Source of the DNA: Geomonas diazotrophica
GTDB taxonomy: Bacteria > Desulfobacterota > Desulfuromonadia > Geobacterales > Geobacteraceae
Assembly (NCBI RefSeq): GCF_018919385.1
Contig: NZ_JAHLMF010000002.1
Span: forward strand, 186,001-250,000
Direction: 5' to 3'
DNA length: 64,000 nt
The position numbers were made by a program, and so were the translations under genes. Positions 16,997 through 25,531 of this stretch are shown here, piece by piece. Within the stretch, counting starts at the first letter, position 1. Each line of letters starts with the position of its first letter. Below the pieces are notes generated by a model, which worked only from the letters and a program-made list of their open reading frames with translations, did no database searches and was not told the origin of the DNA.

Positions 16997-17833
16997 ATGA
17001 AGAAACGCACCCTTTACCTCGCCTGCGGCGTTCCCGCCACGCTTTTTTTGTTCCTGCTCCTGACGCTGCTTTTCACCCCCAACCACGCCATCAAGGGGGT
17101 GCTGGTCCGGGCAGCAGAAAACGCCGGGTACACCCTGGAGTGCACCGGCTTCGGCAAGAGCTTCCCGCTGGGGCTAAAGGCCGACAAGGTCGAGCTCGGC
17201 TCCGAGAAGGGGGCCATCCTCAAGCTGGGGCAGGTGAAGGTGCGGCTGGAGCTGCTGCCGCTTCTTACCGGCAAGGCGCGCCTTGCCTACCGCTGCAGCA
17301 TCGGCGCGGGGGAGGCCGCGGGGGAACTCGACCTCGGCAGGAGTAAGGGGTGGAGCATCCAGTGCCGCGGAGTCCGGCTCGAGGACATCCCCTTCTTCAG
17401 CACCGTGGCCGAAGCCAAGGTGAGGGGGGAGCTGAAGCTCAACGGCAAAATGGAGGCGAACAAGGGGGGAGGCAGCGGCGACCTGCAGCTGGAGGTCCGC
17501 GCCGCCGAGGTTGCCGGCGTGAAGATCGGGTCCATGCCGCTTCCCGATGCCTCCTACCGCGAGGTGCGCGGCGCCCTTAAGATCGACAAGGGGCGCGCCG
17601 TTTTAAAAAGCTTTACCTTAAACGGCGACGGCATCTACGTCCGCCTCTCCGGCGACACCGTTTTGGGAAACCCGGTCGGCGCGTCGCCGCTCAACCTGAC
17701 CATGGAGATGATGCCCAAGCCCTCCTTCCTGGAGCGCCAGAAGTTCGTGTTTTTACTGCTCACCAAGTACCAGAGTTCTCCGGGGGCCTTCAAGGTTCCC
17801 ATAGGCGGGACCCTGGCCCACCCATCGCTGTAA
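16997..17833 (+). CDS. gspN: type II secretion protein GspN
   Basis: A 278-residue protein with an N-terminal membrane helix and a periplasmic domain rich in beta strands (GLKADKVELGSEKGA, FSTVAEAKVRGELKLNGKM, then LSGDTVLGNPVGASPLNLTMEM). This is the AsmA-like pattern of GspN in delta-proteobacterial and other T2SS operons. Its precise role is not settled and it is dispensable in some systems. It closes the operon. Start codon follows the gspM stop with no gap. Confidence 0.82.
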   Translation: MKKRTLYLACGVPATLFLFLLLTLLFTPNHAIKGVLVRAAENAGYTLECTGFGKSFPLGLKADKVELGSEKGAILKLGQVKVRLELLPLLTGKARLAYRCSIGAGEAAGELDLGRSKGWSIQCRGVRLEDIPFFSTVAEAKVRGELKLNGKMEANKGGGSGDLQLEVRAAEVAGVKIGSMPLPDASYREVRGALKIDKGRAVLKSFTLNGDGIYVRLSGDTVLGNPVGASPLNLTMEMMPKPSFLERQKFVFLLLTKYQSSPGAFKVPIGGTLAHPSL

Positions 17834-17871
17834 CTTTTTCAGAACGAAGTTTGACAACATCGAAAATTGGG

Positions 17872-17900
17872 TTGCATTTGCCGCGCCTGTTACTTAAGAT
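17872..17900 (+). promoter_or_regulatory. sigma-70-type promoter for the ABC ATPase gene
   Basis: TTGCAT (17872-17877), 17 bases, TAAGAT (17895-17900), about 50 bases before the ATG at 17952. A nearby TTGACA at 17851 lacks a matching -10. Confidence 0.5.
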
Positions 17901-17951
17901 GAGAGTAATGAGAACAGGGTGGTGCAGGTCTTAACCGTGCAGGAGCAACCC

Positions 17952-18686
17952 ATGATCGAATTCAGAGGCGTCCACAAGTGGTTCAAGAAGCTGCACGTGC
18001 TGAACGACATCAACCTCCACGTGAAACCGGGGGAGGTGCTCGTGGTGTGCGGCCCCTCGGGCAGCGGCAAGTCGACCCTGATCCGGACCGTGAACCAGCT
18101 TGAGCCGATCGACCGGGGCACCCTGATCGTCGACGGCAAGGACCTGAGCGACAAGAAGCTCGACATCAACAAGCTGCGCGCCGAAGTCGGTTTCGTGTTC
18201 CAGCAGTTCAACCTCTACCCTCACCTCTCCGTACTCGCCAATATCACCCTGGCCCCCATCAAGATACGCAAGACTCCCAAGGCGCAGGCGCAGGAGCAGG
18301 CCATGGCGCTTCTGGACCGGGTAGGGCTTTCCGAGAAACGGGACGCCTATCCCGCGCAGCTCTCCGGAGGCCAGCAGCAGCGCGTCGCCATCGCCCGGGC
18401 ACTGGCCATGAAGCCGCGCATCATGCTCTTCGACGAGCCGACCTCCGCGCTCGACCCAGAGATGATCGGCGAGGTGCTCGACGTCATGCAGAAGCTCGCC
18501 CTGAGCGGCATGACCATGGTCGTGGTCACCCACGAGATGGGCTTCGCCCGCGAGGTTTCCCACCGGGTGGTGTTCATGGACCAGGGGACCATACTGGAGC
18601 AGGCCGCTCCCGAGCAGTTCTTCAAGAACCCGCAACACGAGCGGGCACAGCAGTTCCTGAAACAACTGCTCTCGCCCATGCACTGA
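17952..18686 (+). CDS. polar amino-acid ABC transporter ATP-binding protein (GlnQ family)
   Basis: A 244-residue ATPase of the polar amino acid uptake family. Walker [10 protein letters not shown] (~residue 36), Q loop [14 protein letters not shown], signature [16 protein letters not shown], Walker [15 protein letters not shown] and the switch His in [10 protein letters not shown] are all intact. The [11 protein letters not shown] and [16 protein letters not shown] blocks are typical of GlnQ/HisP/ArtP. AGGAG sits 7 bases before the ATG. The next gene is the matching binding protein, but no permease gene is present. The permease is presumably elsewhere in the genome. Substrate cannot be assigned from sequence; Glu, Gln or Arg are usual. 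Confidence 0.93.
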   Translation: MIEFRGVHKWFKKLHVLNDINLHVKPGEVLVVCGPSGSGKSTLIRTVNQLEPIDRGTLIVDGKDLSDKKLDINKLRAEVGFVFQQFNLYPHLSVLANITLAPIKIRKTPKAQAQEQAMALLDRVGLSEKRDAYPAQLSGGQQQRVAIARALAMKPRIMLFDEPTSALDPEMIGEVLDVMQKLALSGMTMVVVTHEMGFAREVSHRVVFMDQGTILEQAAPEQFFKNPQHERAQQFLKQLLSPMH

Positions 18687-18696
18687 CCTAACTGCC

Positions 18697-18838
18697 GTTC
18701 TACGTGCTACGTTCCACGTTTACTGCTTTCCTCCGCTCATCCGGCGACAGTTTTTCGTTCGACAAGCTGCAAAGCCTGAACACTCTGATATAATCGCGTA
18801 CGTTTTAACGTAGAACATAGAACTTAGAATGTAGAACG
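18697..18838. repeat. CGTAGAAC-type short-word blocks around the binding-protein promoter
   Basis: GTTCTACGTGCTACGTTCCACGT (18697-18719) is the inverted counterpart of ACGTAGAACATAGAACTTAG and its continuation (18808-18838). Both are imperfect runs of the word (A)CGTAGAAC. The -10 element TATAAT lies between them. Confidence 0.6.
18786..18794 (+). promoter_or_regulatory. extended -10 promoter for the binding-protein gene
   Basis: TG-A-TATAAT at 18786-18794, ~70 bases before the ATG at 18865, with no good -35; extended -10 promoters can work without one. Confidence 0.45.
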
Positions 18839-18864
18839 ATTTTCATTCCCAAGGAGGAAAACTG

Positions 18865-19683
18865 ATGAAAAGACTGTTGACGCTGTTCGCTGCTGTTGCC
18901 CTGGTCGGCATCATGGCCCACGCCGCGCTGGCCGCCGGGGACACCCTGGCCGAGGTGAAGAAGAAAGGGGTCCTCGTGGCCGGTGTGAAGGATTCGCTCC
19001 CCCCCTTCGGCTACGTGGACGAGAAGACCCGCGAGATCGTGGGCTACGACATCGACTTCTGCAGGTACATCGCCAAGAAGCTCGGCGTGAAGCTTGAAGT
19101 GAAACCGGTCACCTCGGCGTCGCGCATGCCGCAGCTCATGGAAGGAAACATCGACATCATCGCCGCCACCATGACCAAGAACCCGGAACGCGCCAAGCAG
19201 ATCGACTTCAGCCACACCTACTTCCTCACCGGCCAGAAGTTCATCACCAAGAAGGGCGCGGTGAAGAGCCTCAAGGACCTGGAAGGGAAGAAGATCGGCA
19301 CCGCCAAAGGGTCGACCTCGGAACAAAACGTGGCCAAGGCGATCCCCACCGCCACCATCCTCTCCTTCGACGACTACCCGCAGGCGTTTCTGGCGCTGCA
19401 GCAGGGTAAGGTGGCGGCAGTCACCACGGACGAGTCGATCCTCGCCGGCATCCTCGGCAAGGCGCCCAACAAGAACAGGTTCGAGATCCCCAACCTGCAG
19501 ATCTCCGAGGAGCCCTACGGCCTCGGCATGCGCAAGGACGACAAGAACTTCGTCGCATTCGTGAACAAGACCCTGCTCGAGATGGAGAAAAACGGCGAAG
19601 CCAAGAAGATCTTCGAGAAGTGGTTCGGCCCGAAGACCGCCACCCCGCTCAAGCGCACCTTCAAGATCACCGCTGACAAGTAG
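18865..19683 (+). CDS. amino-acid ABC transporter periplasmic binding protein
   Basis: A 272-residue solute-binding protein of the SBP_bac_3 family. The signal peptide ends near residue 25 (AHAALAA). The mature start TLAEVKKKGVLVAGV and the family motif GYDIDFCRYIAKKLGVKLEV are clear, followed by MPQLMEGNIDIIAATMTKNPERA and AVTTDESILAG. It captures a polar amino acid and delivers it to the membrane permease that works with the upstream ATPase. AAGGAGG precedes the ATG. A strong hairpin follows the stop. The transporter is split: no permease here. Confidence 0.92.
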   Translation: MKRLLTLFAAVALVGIMAHAALAAGDTLAEVKKKGVLVAGVKDSLPPFGYVDEKTREIVGYDIDFCRYIAKKLGVKLEVKPVTSASRMPQLMEGNIDIIAATMTKNPERAKQIDFSHTYFLTGQKFITKKGAVKSLKDLEGKKIGTAKGSTSEQNVAKAIPTATILSFDDYPQAFLALQQGKVAAVTTDESILAGILGKAPNKNRFEIPNLQISEEPYGLGMRKDDKNFVAFVNKTLLEMEKNGEAKKIFEKWFGPKTATPLKRTFKITADK

Positions 19684-19692
19684 CCTCCCCGC

Positions 19693-19724
19693 TTTCGGCC
19701 TCCCCCCCGCCGGGGAGGCCGAAA
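19693..19724 (+). terminator. strong hairpin after the binding-protein gene
   Basis: A 13-bp perfect stem (TTTCGGCCTCCCC with GGGGAGGCCGAAA), followed only by a weak T run. Confidence 0.65.
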
Positions 19725-19838
19725 CTTCGTTCACCCCGCCGCAAACATCGGTATCAGATCAACAAACAGTGTAAAAAGTGCGCCAGGCTGGTTCTTTATC
19801 GACACATCTCTCTTTGTCGGCGCTCGCCCGGATCTCAC

Positions 19839-19858
19839 CCTTACCGTTATCGGTAAGG
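19839..19858. promoter_or_regulatory. perfect dyad CCTTACCG-TTAT-CGGTAAGG upstream of the cytochrome gene
   Basis: An 8-bp perfect inverted repeat sits ~63 bases upstream of the -35 element of the cytochrome promoter. It could be an activator site or a hairpin; I cannot assign a regulator. Confidence 0.4.
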
Positions 19859-19920
19859 ATGGACTGTAGTTAGCGCGGTGACGATGCTGGATCAAGGGGT
19901 CCGTTTCAGTGCCTAAACCC

Positions 19921-19949
19921 TTGACAATTCACCTCAAGACGTTATATAA
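19921..19949 (+). promoter_or_regulatory. sigma-70-type promoter for the 12-heme cytochrome
   Basis: Consensus TTGACA (19921-19926) and ATATAA (19944-19949) with a 17-base spacer, or TATATA with 16. An AAGGAGGGGG ribosome site follows before the ATG at 19995. Confidence 0.7.
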
Positions 19950-19994
19950 ATCCATGCTTAAAATTAACTCTGTTTTAATACCAAGGAGGGGGCA

Positions 19995-20867
19995 ATGAGA
20001 GTAGCAAAACTTTTCAACCTTGTATCGGCCCTGGCGCTGTTCGCATTCGTGGGAACTGCAGCCGCAGCCGATCCTGCACAACCTACGGCGGTGCTGAGCA
20101 ACACGGACTGCGTGAAGTGCCATGAGCAGCCGCCCAAGGATATCGCAGCTGCCGGCGGCAAGCACAAAACCGAGGTGACCTGCCAGGACTGTCACGTCGG
20201 CCACCCGCCCAAGGTTAAGAAGCCGATCCCGCAGTGCAGCCAGTGCCATGAAGGCAAGCCGCACTACAAGCTCCAGGGCTGCCTCGGCTGCCACTCCAAC
20301 CCCCATACTCCGAAGAACATAAAGTTCGGCAACAACGTCACCGATCCGTGCCTGACCTGCCACACCGGCCAGATCGAGCAGCTGCGTTCCTTCAAGAGCA
20401 AGCACTCCGCCCTCAACTGCTCCTTCTGCCACAACGTACACGGCCGGATTCCGGACTGCACCCAGTGCCACAAGTCCCACTCCAGCGAAATCGTGCAGAA
20501 GGACTGCAAGGTCTGCCACCAGGCCCACAAGCCGGCTGACGTGACCTACAAGTCCGACACCCCGTCCAAGTTCTGCGCCGCCTGCCACAGCAAGGCGTTC
20601 AAGCTGCTGACCTCCAGCACCGCCAAGCACAGCAAGCTCGCCTGCGTCTACTGCCACCAGGCCAAGCACAAGATGGTGCCGCAGTGCACCCAGTGCCACG
20701 TCAAGCCGCACCCGGCCGCCATCATGGCGAAGTTCCCGAAATGCGGCGAGTGCCACAGCATCGCGCACGACCTGAACCGTTGGGGCGACGCGGCTCCGGC
20801 AGCCCCGGCAGCGGCTCCGGCCAAACCGGCTGCTCCGGCCAAGCCGGCCAAACCGGTCAAGAAGTAA
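19995..20867 (+). CDS. periplasmic dodecaheme c-type cytochrome
   Basis: A 290-residue exported protein with a signal peptide (residues ~1-24, ending TAAAAD). It has exactly twelve CxxCH heme-attachment motifs (CVKCH, CQDCH, CSQCH, CLGCH, CLTCH, CSFCH, CTQCH, CKVCH, CAACH, CVYCH, CTQCH, CGECH) spread along residues ~38-255. Numerous extra His residues can serve as distal ligands. The last ~30 residues form an Ala/Pro/Lys tail of AAPAKPA-type repeats, useful as a flexible spacer. Such multiheme proteins relay electrons across the periplasm to extracellular acceptors in Geobacter relatives. It is monocistronic, with a strong promoter and terminator, consistent with an abundant electron carrier. 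No OM porin-cytochrome partner lies beside it. Confidence 0.93.
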   Translation: MRVAKLFNLVSALALFAFVGTAAAADPAQPTAVLSNTDCVKCHEQPPKDIAAAGGKHKTEVTCQDCHVGHPPKVKKPIPQCSQCHEGKPHYKLQGCLGCHSNPHTPKNIKFGNNVTDPCLTCHTGQIEQLRSFKSKHSALNCSFCHNVHGRIPDCTQCHKSHSSEIVQKDCKVCHQAHKPADVTYKSDTPSKFCAACHSKAFKLLTSSTAKHSKLACVYCHQAKHKMVPQCTQCHVKPHPAAIMAKFPKCGECHSIAHDLNRWGDAAPAAPAAAPAKPAAPAKPAKPVKK

Positions 20868-20882
20868 TACTCCTGCAGCAAA

Positions 20883-20917
20883 TCGGGGAGGCCCTGTGCG
20901 GCCTCCCCGACCTTTTT
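20883..20917 (+). terminator. intrinsic terminator of the cytochrome gene
   Basis: An 11-bp perfect stem TCGGGGAGGCC / GGCCTCCCCGA with a 6-base loop, then CCTTTTTA. Confidence 0.9.
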
Positions 20918-20977
20918 ACCCCTCCCCAGTTTCCAAGCCTTTGAAGAAAACAGTTCGCCCAGTACCAGGAGGATCGC

Positions 20978-21373
20978 ATGCTTTTTCTACAGATAACCTC
21001 GGCAGTGACGGCGCTGACCCTCGTCGTGCTGGCGCTGTGCCTGATTCCGGTCCTCACTGAACTAAAAAAGGCGGCAATCGCACTGCAGGGCGCCGCGGAC
21101 CTGCTGCAAAAGGAAGTGACGCCGCTAGTCAAGGAACTGCGTGACACAGTGGCGGATGTCCAGGTAGTTACCGGTGCCGCGGCTGCCAACGCGGACGGCG
21201 TGAACATGCTTTTAAGCGAGCTCGGCCACGCCGGACACAACATACGCATGATCAACAAGGTACTTGGGATCGCGTCTGACATCGTGACCAACTCCTCGGT
21301 CTGGATGGCCGGTGCCAAGGTTGCAGGCAGATACATTGCTGATAGAATAATCAAAACCAAAATTAGGGGGTGA
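20978..21373 (+). CDS. DUF948-type membrane-anchored coiled-coil protein
   Basis: A 131-residue protein. One N-terminal membrane helix (residues ~5-25) is followed by a helical region (ELKKAAIALQGAADLLQKEVTPLVKEL) matching the DUF948 pattern. A second less polar stretch lies near residues 95-120. These proteins are small inner-membrane factors of unknown function, often paired with YtxH proteins in general-stress loci of other bacteria; that link is from the family, not from this sequence. AGGAGG precedes the ATG. Its stop overlaps the region just before the YtxH gene, so the two form an operon. Confidence 0.78.
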   Translation: MLFLQITSAVTALTLVVLALCLIPVLTELKKAAIALQGAADLLQKEVTPLVKELRDTVADVQVVTGAAAANADGVNMLLSELGHAGHNIRMINKVLGIASDIVTNSSVWMAGAKVAGRYIADRIIKTKIRG

Positions 21374-21378
21374 CCGAC

Positions 21379-21693
21379 ATGTCAAAAGATAAAGATATCG
21401 GGACCGGTACCATGCTGCTTTCCTTCCTGGCCGGTGCTGCCGTCGGGATCGGGGCAGCCCTGCTCCTCGCGCCGAACACCGGCGAGGAACTGCGCGGCAA
21501 GATCAAGGATCTGGCCGACGACGCGGTGGACAAGATCAAGGAATACGCCAGCGAGGCGCAGGACAAGATCAGGTCCAGCTACGAGGACGGCAAGGATCTG
21601 GTGCTGGAGAAGAAGAACATCATCTCCTCGGCCATAGAGGCCGGCAAGGAGGCGATGGAGCGGGAAAGGGAGAAGCAGAAGCCCCAGGCCTGA
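21379..21693 (+). CDS. YtxH-domain small envelope protein
   Basis: A 104-residue protein with the YtxH hallmark: a Gly/Ala-rich membrane helix (FLAGAAVGIGAALLLAPNTG) followed by EELRGKIKD. A long charged amphipathic helix runs to the end (KIKEYASEAQDKI, then EAGKEAMEREREK). The ATG at 21379 is chosen because GGGGG lies 8 bases upstream; a GTG at 21370 overlapping the previous stop is the alternative. Function unknown; probably acts with the preceding DUF948 protein. Confidence 0.82.
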   Translation: MSKDKDIGTGTMLLSFLAGAAVGIGAALLLAPNTGEELRGKIKDLADDAVDKIKEYASEAQDKIRSSYEDGKDLVLEKKNIISSAIEAGKEAMEREREKQKPQA

Positions 21694-21711
21694 TCCCCGC
21701 GGACTCCACGT

Positions 21712-21738
21712 AAAAGCCCACCTCAGGTGGGCTTTTTT
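21712..21738 (+). terminator. intrinsic terminator after the YtxH gene
   Basis: Stem AAAAGCCCACC / GGTGGGCTTTT with a TCA loop and a seven-T tail. Confidence 0.92.
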
Positions 21739-21791
21739 TCTTTGCGGCGGATTCATGCGCCCCCCGCACGCCGCAACAGGTGCCACAGCTT

Positions 21792-23138
21792 ATGAACGGT
21801 TCATCAAACAGCAAGAAGAAGTTTTCCCCCGGCATGATCTGGCAGTACGACCCTACAACCATCGGGGGGTGGCGGGGCAAGGCACTCGGGATCCTGCAGT
21901 TCACCGGCTTCGCCTTCACCAACTTCATGGCCAACAACTCCCTCCTGCGCGCCACGGCCCTCTCCTTCACGACACTTCTGTCCCTGGTGCCGCTGCTCGC
22001 CCTCGCCTTCTCGGTGCTGAAGGGGCTCGGCGCCCAGAACCGCCTGGTGCCGCTGATCCTCAAGCAGGTCACCGCCGGCAACGAGGAGGTGGTGAACCGG
22101 GTCATCTCCTACATCGGCAACACCAACATGGGATCGGTGGGGGCGATCGGCCTCGCCGCGCTCCTCTTCACCGCGATCAGCATGCTGGGGAGCATCGAGG
22201 AGGCCTTCAACGTGATCTGGGGGGTGCCGGAGACCCGCACCTTCTACCGCAAGTTCAGCGACTACCTGAGCGTCCTGGTCAGCGCACCGCTTTTGCTTCT
22301 GGCCGCCACCAGCATCACCACCACGCTGTCGAGCAAGTGGCTCACCAGCTGGATCATGGAGTGGACCTACCTGGGGGACCTGTTCCTGTTCACCCTGGGG
22401 CTCACCCCGTACCTCGTGGTCTGGGTCGCCATCTTCCTCCTCTACGTCTTCATGCCCAACACGCGGGTCCGCTTCGACTCGGCCCTGATCGGCGCGATCC
22501 TCGCCGGCACCCTCTGGCAGTTCGCCCAGTGGGCCTACATCCACTTCCAGGTCGGCGCCGGCAACTACAACGCCATCTACGGCACCCTGGCGGCGCTCCC
22601 CATCCTGATGGTCTGGATCTACGTGAGCTGGATCATCGTCCTGTTCGGCATGGAGGTCGTGGCGGCGCACCAAAGCCGCGGCACCTTCCGGCGCGACATA
22701 CGGGGGCGCGAAATAAGCCACGAGCTGCAGGAACTGGTGGCGCTGGCGGCGTTGCGCCACATCGCGGAGGCCTTCTACCGCGGCGACCCCGCCTGGGGCG
22801 AGCAGCACCTGGCAGGAAAGCTCGGCATCCCCCTGCGCATCGTGCGCAGCACGCTCGAGCACCTGCGCGAACAGGGGTTCATCGTGATGGCCGGGGAAGG
22901 GCGCGGCGGCTACTACCCCGCCCGCGACCTGAACCAGGTCTCCATCGCCGACGTACTCCTCTCCCTGAGAAAGCGCGGCGCCTCGGCCGCCATCTCCGGG
23001 GAGGAGCTGGCCGAGGGGCTCCTGAACGAATCGGAAGAGGCCGTCGCGGCGGCCCTGGGAGGGGTGACCCTCAAGGATCTGGCCTTCCCGGAAATGCACC
23101 CGCACGGCGTTGACAAAGGGGACGCAGTTGACATATAG
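21792..23138 (+). CDS. YihY/BrkB family inner-membrane protein with C-terminal winged-helix region
   Basis: A 448-residue protein. Residues ~30-290 carry about six membrane helices with YihY/BrkB motifs: LRATALSFTTLLSLVPLLAL, a central MLGSIEEAFNVIWGV and the GTLAALPILMVWIYVSWII helix. The family was once mis-annotated as RNase BN and has no proven activity; a transport role is often suggested. The C-terminal ~130 residues look like a winged-helix domain (HLAGKLGIPLRIVRSTLEHL, then a GYYPARDL turn), a fusion seen in some homologs. ATG at 21792 has AGGTG nine bases upstream; a GTG at 21780 is the alternative. Confidence 0.82.
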   Translation: MNGSSNSKKKFSPGMIWQYDPTTIGGWRGKALGILQFTGFAFTNFMANNSLLRATALSFTTLLSLVPLLALAFSVLKGLGAQNRLVPLILKQVTAGNEEVVNRVISYIGNTNMGSVGAIGLAALLFTAISMLGSIEEAFNVIWGVPETRTFYRKFSDYLSVLVSAPLLLLAATSITTTLSSKWLTSWIMEWTYLGDLFLFTLGLTPYLVVWVAIFLLYVFMPNTRVRFDSALIGAILAGTLWQFAQWAYIHFQVGAGNYNAIYGTLAALPILMVWIYVSWIIVLFGMEVVAAHQSRGTFRRDIRGREISHELQELVALAALRHIAEAFYRGDPAWGEQHLAGKLGIPLRIVRSTLEHLREQGFIVMAGEGRGGYYPARDLNQVSIADVLLSLRKRGASAAISGEELAEGLLNESEEAVAAALGGVTLKDLAFPEMHPHGVDKGDAVDI

Positions 23139-23171
23139 TGGCCCGATTCAACAGACGGTCAGAAGCGGGAT

Positions 23172-24503
23172 ATGCAAGATTTAAAAGACATCGACAAAGA
23201 AAAACACGGCAGACGACTCGGCAGGAAAAAGGCACAGGACGGGCGCAACGTCTTTCGGCAGATCGAGGAGACCAAGCCTGAGAAGAAGCGGCTCAAGATC
23301 ATACTGCCGGCCATCGCGCTTTTGCTCGCCTCCTACCCCTTGATCTCCCTCTTCGGAACTCCCCGCGCCAAAAGCGCACCTGCGGCAGAGCCCCCGGCCG
23401 CCGTGTCCCTGGGCAAACTGGACCAGGGGGGCGCCTTCAAGCTTGCCGCTGATGCGTACTCGAACGCCCAGGTGCAGGGTGGGAAGTTCACGGCACCCCT
23501 GCCGCAGGGGGGGCAGGTGACCTACGGCATCGACGAAGAGGTCCAGAGAAGGATCGAGAAACTCTTCAGCGACTACAAGGTCCCCTACGGCCTCTTCGTC
23601 GCCCTGGAACCAAAGACCGGGCGCATCCTCGCCGCCGTGTCGCACTCCGCGTCGCAGCCGGGGTGGGAAAAGGGGGCGAACTACCACCTCTACCCCATGG
23701 CGTCGCTCTTCAAGATCGTGACCGCGACGGCGGCCCTGGAAGAGAAGAAGGTGGGGCCGGACACCATGTTCGCCTTCAACGGCAAGCTCACCTCGGAAAG
23801 CCCGAAATACTGGCGCGTAAGGCCCGGCCGCGGCAACCAGCAGATGCCGCTTTCCCTCGCCATGGGGAAATCGGTGAACCCGGTGTACGGCAGGCTGGCC
23901 GGCGAAGTGGTCGGGCGTGACCCGCTGCTCCTGTACGCGGGGAGGTACGGCTTCAACCACCCCATCGTCCCCGGCTCGCCGATCGCCGCCAGCACCGCAC
24001 CCGTTCCGGGAACCGTCGACGAGCTGATGCGCATGGGCGCGGGTCTCAACCGGGAGGTCAAGATCTCCCCCTTCCATGCCGCCGCCATCATGGCCACGGT
24101 GGCCAACGGCGGCGTCATGATGGCGCCGTCACTCGCCAGCGAGATCCGCGACGCCAAGGGTAACGTGGTGTTCACCCAGAAGCCCCAGGTGCTGCGCACC
24201 GTGATGACGCCGCAGACGGCCAGCGCCCTGGCCCACATGCTCGCCACCACCGTGGAGAGCGGCACCTCCCGCCGCGCCTTCCACGACCGCAGGGGGAGAA
24301 GGATGCTCGCCTCGGTGCGGATCGCGGCCAAGACCGGCTCCATCGACGGGACCGATCCCGCCGGGCACTACAGCTGGTTCGCCGCCTATGCCCCGATGGA
24401 GGACCCGCAGATCGCCCTGGCCGCCCTGGTCATCAACGAGAACAAGTGGCGCATCAAGGCGACCTCGGTGGGCGAACAGGCCCTGGAGGCGTTCTTCAGG
24501 TAG
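23172..24503 (+). CDS. penicillin-binding transpeptidase-domain protein
   Basis: A 443-residue membrane-anchored protein. A basic cytoplasmic tail (~45 residues) precedes one membrane helix (ILPAIALLLASYPLISLFG) and an Ala/Pro linker. A serine transpeptidase domain follows with all three active-site motifs: SLFK (within PMASLFKIV), SVN (GKSVNP) and KTGS (AKTGSIDG). The GANYHLYPMASLFK and MGAGLNREVKISPFHAA blocks are typical of class B-like PBPs. No transglycosylase domain and no PBP dimerisation domain are visible. It should cross-link peptidoglycan or act as a carboxypeptidase in the periplasm. The next gene begins 6 bases after its stop. Confidence 0.88.
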   Translation: MQDLKDIDKEKHGRRLGRKKAQDGRNVFRQIEETKPEKKRLKIILPAIALLLASYPLISLFGTPRAKSAPAAEPPAAVSLGKLDQGGAFKLAADAYSNAQVQGGKFTAPLPQGGQVTYGIDEEVQRRIEKLFSDYKVPYGLFVALEPKTGRILAAVSHSASQPGWEKGANYHLYPMASLFKIVTATAALEEKKVGPDTMFAFNGKLTSESPKYWRVRPGRGNQQMPLSLAMGKSVNPVYGRLAGEVVGRDPLLLYAGRYGFNHPIVPGSPIAASTAPVPGTVDELMRMGAGLNREVKISPFHAAAIMATVANGGVMMAPSLASEIRDAKGNVVFTQKPQVLRTVMTPQTASALAHMLATTVESGTSRRAFHDRRGRRMLASVRIAAKTGSIDGTDPAGHYSWFAAYAPMEDPQIALAALVINENKWRIKATSVGEQALEAFFR

Positions 24504-24509
24504 GTGGAA

Positions 24510-24746
24510 ATGCAATGCTCGGGATGCGGGACCTGTTGCGTCGCGCCGGACATCAGCTCTTTGGACAAGAAGGTGGGAGAGAGGTGCCGCCACCTCTCCG
24601 GTGAGCAGCGCTGCCTGATCTACGACGAGCGCCCGGCCGTGTGCCGGGGTTACCGCCCGGACGAGATGTGCGGGTTGATCGCCGCGCCGACCCTGGAGGA
24701 GCGGGTGGCGAATTACCTGGGGCTCTTCGGGTTGCAGCCGGACTAG
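24510..24746 (+). CDS. YkgJ-family cysteine-cluster protein
   Basis: A 78-residue protein with eight cysteines, opening CSGCGTCC and continuing with C-RHL, RCLIY, VCRGY and MCGL. This matches the YkgJ (CxxCxxCC) family, thought to bind zinc or an Fe-S cluster, function unproven. Many homologs are longer; this is a short version ending after a helical tail. An ATG at 24510 follows AGGTAGG; a GTG at 24504 is also possible. Its last four bases overlap the end of the convergent lpxH gene. Confidence 0.78.
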   Translation: MQCSGCGTCCVAPDISSLDKKVGERCRHLSGEQRCLIYDERPAVCRGYRPDEMCGLIAAPTLEERVANYLGLFGLQPD

Positions 24747-25456
24747 GCGAAGCGCTCCAGGGTGAGCCCGGCGTCGGTCCACTGGGCGTAGGAATAATGG
24801 GTGATCCAGTCCCCCAGGGAGACGAACTCCCTCCCATCCTCCCGCAGTTGCATCGGGATATGGAAGTGGCCGGTGACGACCAGATCGCAGCCGGCTGCGA
24901 AGCGCTCGCGGGCGAAGGTTTCCAGGATGGCGGGGTAGTCCCAGCGTTCCTTGCGCGAGACATGCTGCCCGCTCGAGCGCCGGGACATGGTGGCGGCGAT
25001 CCGGTCGGCCAACCGGCGCGGGAAAACCGGCACCAGCGCCCGCACCAGGGGGGCGTGCAGCACGAAGCGCAGGGCCCGGTAGCGGTAATCGGCACGGTTG
25101 ATCTGGTCCCCATGGCACAGGCAGACCCTCCTGCCGTCGAGCTGCAGTTCCGCGGCTCCGGCATGAACCTCGGCCTGCAGCTGCTCCCTGAAGAAGTCCC
25201 CCAGGTGGAAGTCGTGGTTCCCCTCGAAGTAGACGATGCGCACTCCGCGCCCCCTCACCCGCTTAAGGCACTCCACGATTTCACGATAGTGGGCGTACAC
25301 CGGCCGAGGGTTCCCGATCCAGAACTCGAAGATGTCACCGAGCAGATAAAGGGTGTCCGTGTCGGTGGGGAGCGTGTCCAGGAAACGGACCAGGGTCCGG
25401 TAGTTCCGGTCCTGCGGGCTCCTCAGGTGGGCGTCGGCGATGAAAATCTTGCGCAT
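24743..25456 (-). CDS. lpxH: UDP-2,3-diacylglucosamine diphosphatase
   Basis: A 237-residue calcineurin-like metallophosphoesterase that hydrolyses UDP-2,3-diacylglucosamine to lipid X in lipid A synthesis on the inner membrane. The metal ligand motifs are complete: DAH (FIADAHL), GDIFEFW, GNHDFH, CHGDQIN and GHFHIP. The GDIFEFWIGN and ERWDYPAIL regions and the length agree with LpxH rather than generic phosphoesterases. No clear SD precedes the ATG. The gene is alone on its strand and overlaps the ykgJ-like gene tail-to-tail by 4 bp. Confidence 0.86.
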   Translation of the reverse strand: MRKIFIADAHLRSPQDRNYRTLVRFLDTLPTDTDTLYLLGDIFEFWIGNPRPVYAHYREIVECLKRVRGRGVRIVYFEGNHDFHLGDFFREQLQAEVHAGAAELQLDGRRVCLCHGDQINRADYRYRALRFVLHAPLVRALVPVFPRRLADRIAATMSRRSSGQHVSRKERWDYPAILETFARERFAAGCDLVVTGHFHIPMQLREDGREFVSLGDWITHYSYAQWTDAGLTLERFA

Positions 25457-25531
25457 TCGCGCAATATATACAAAAATACGGGGTTGGTAAAGGGAACAAC
25501 CTTAACCTCAACCTGTTTTTAAGAGGTACCG

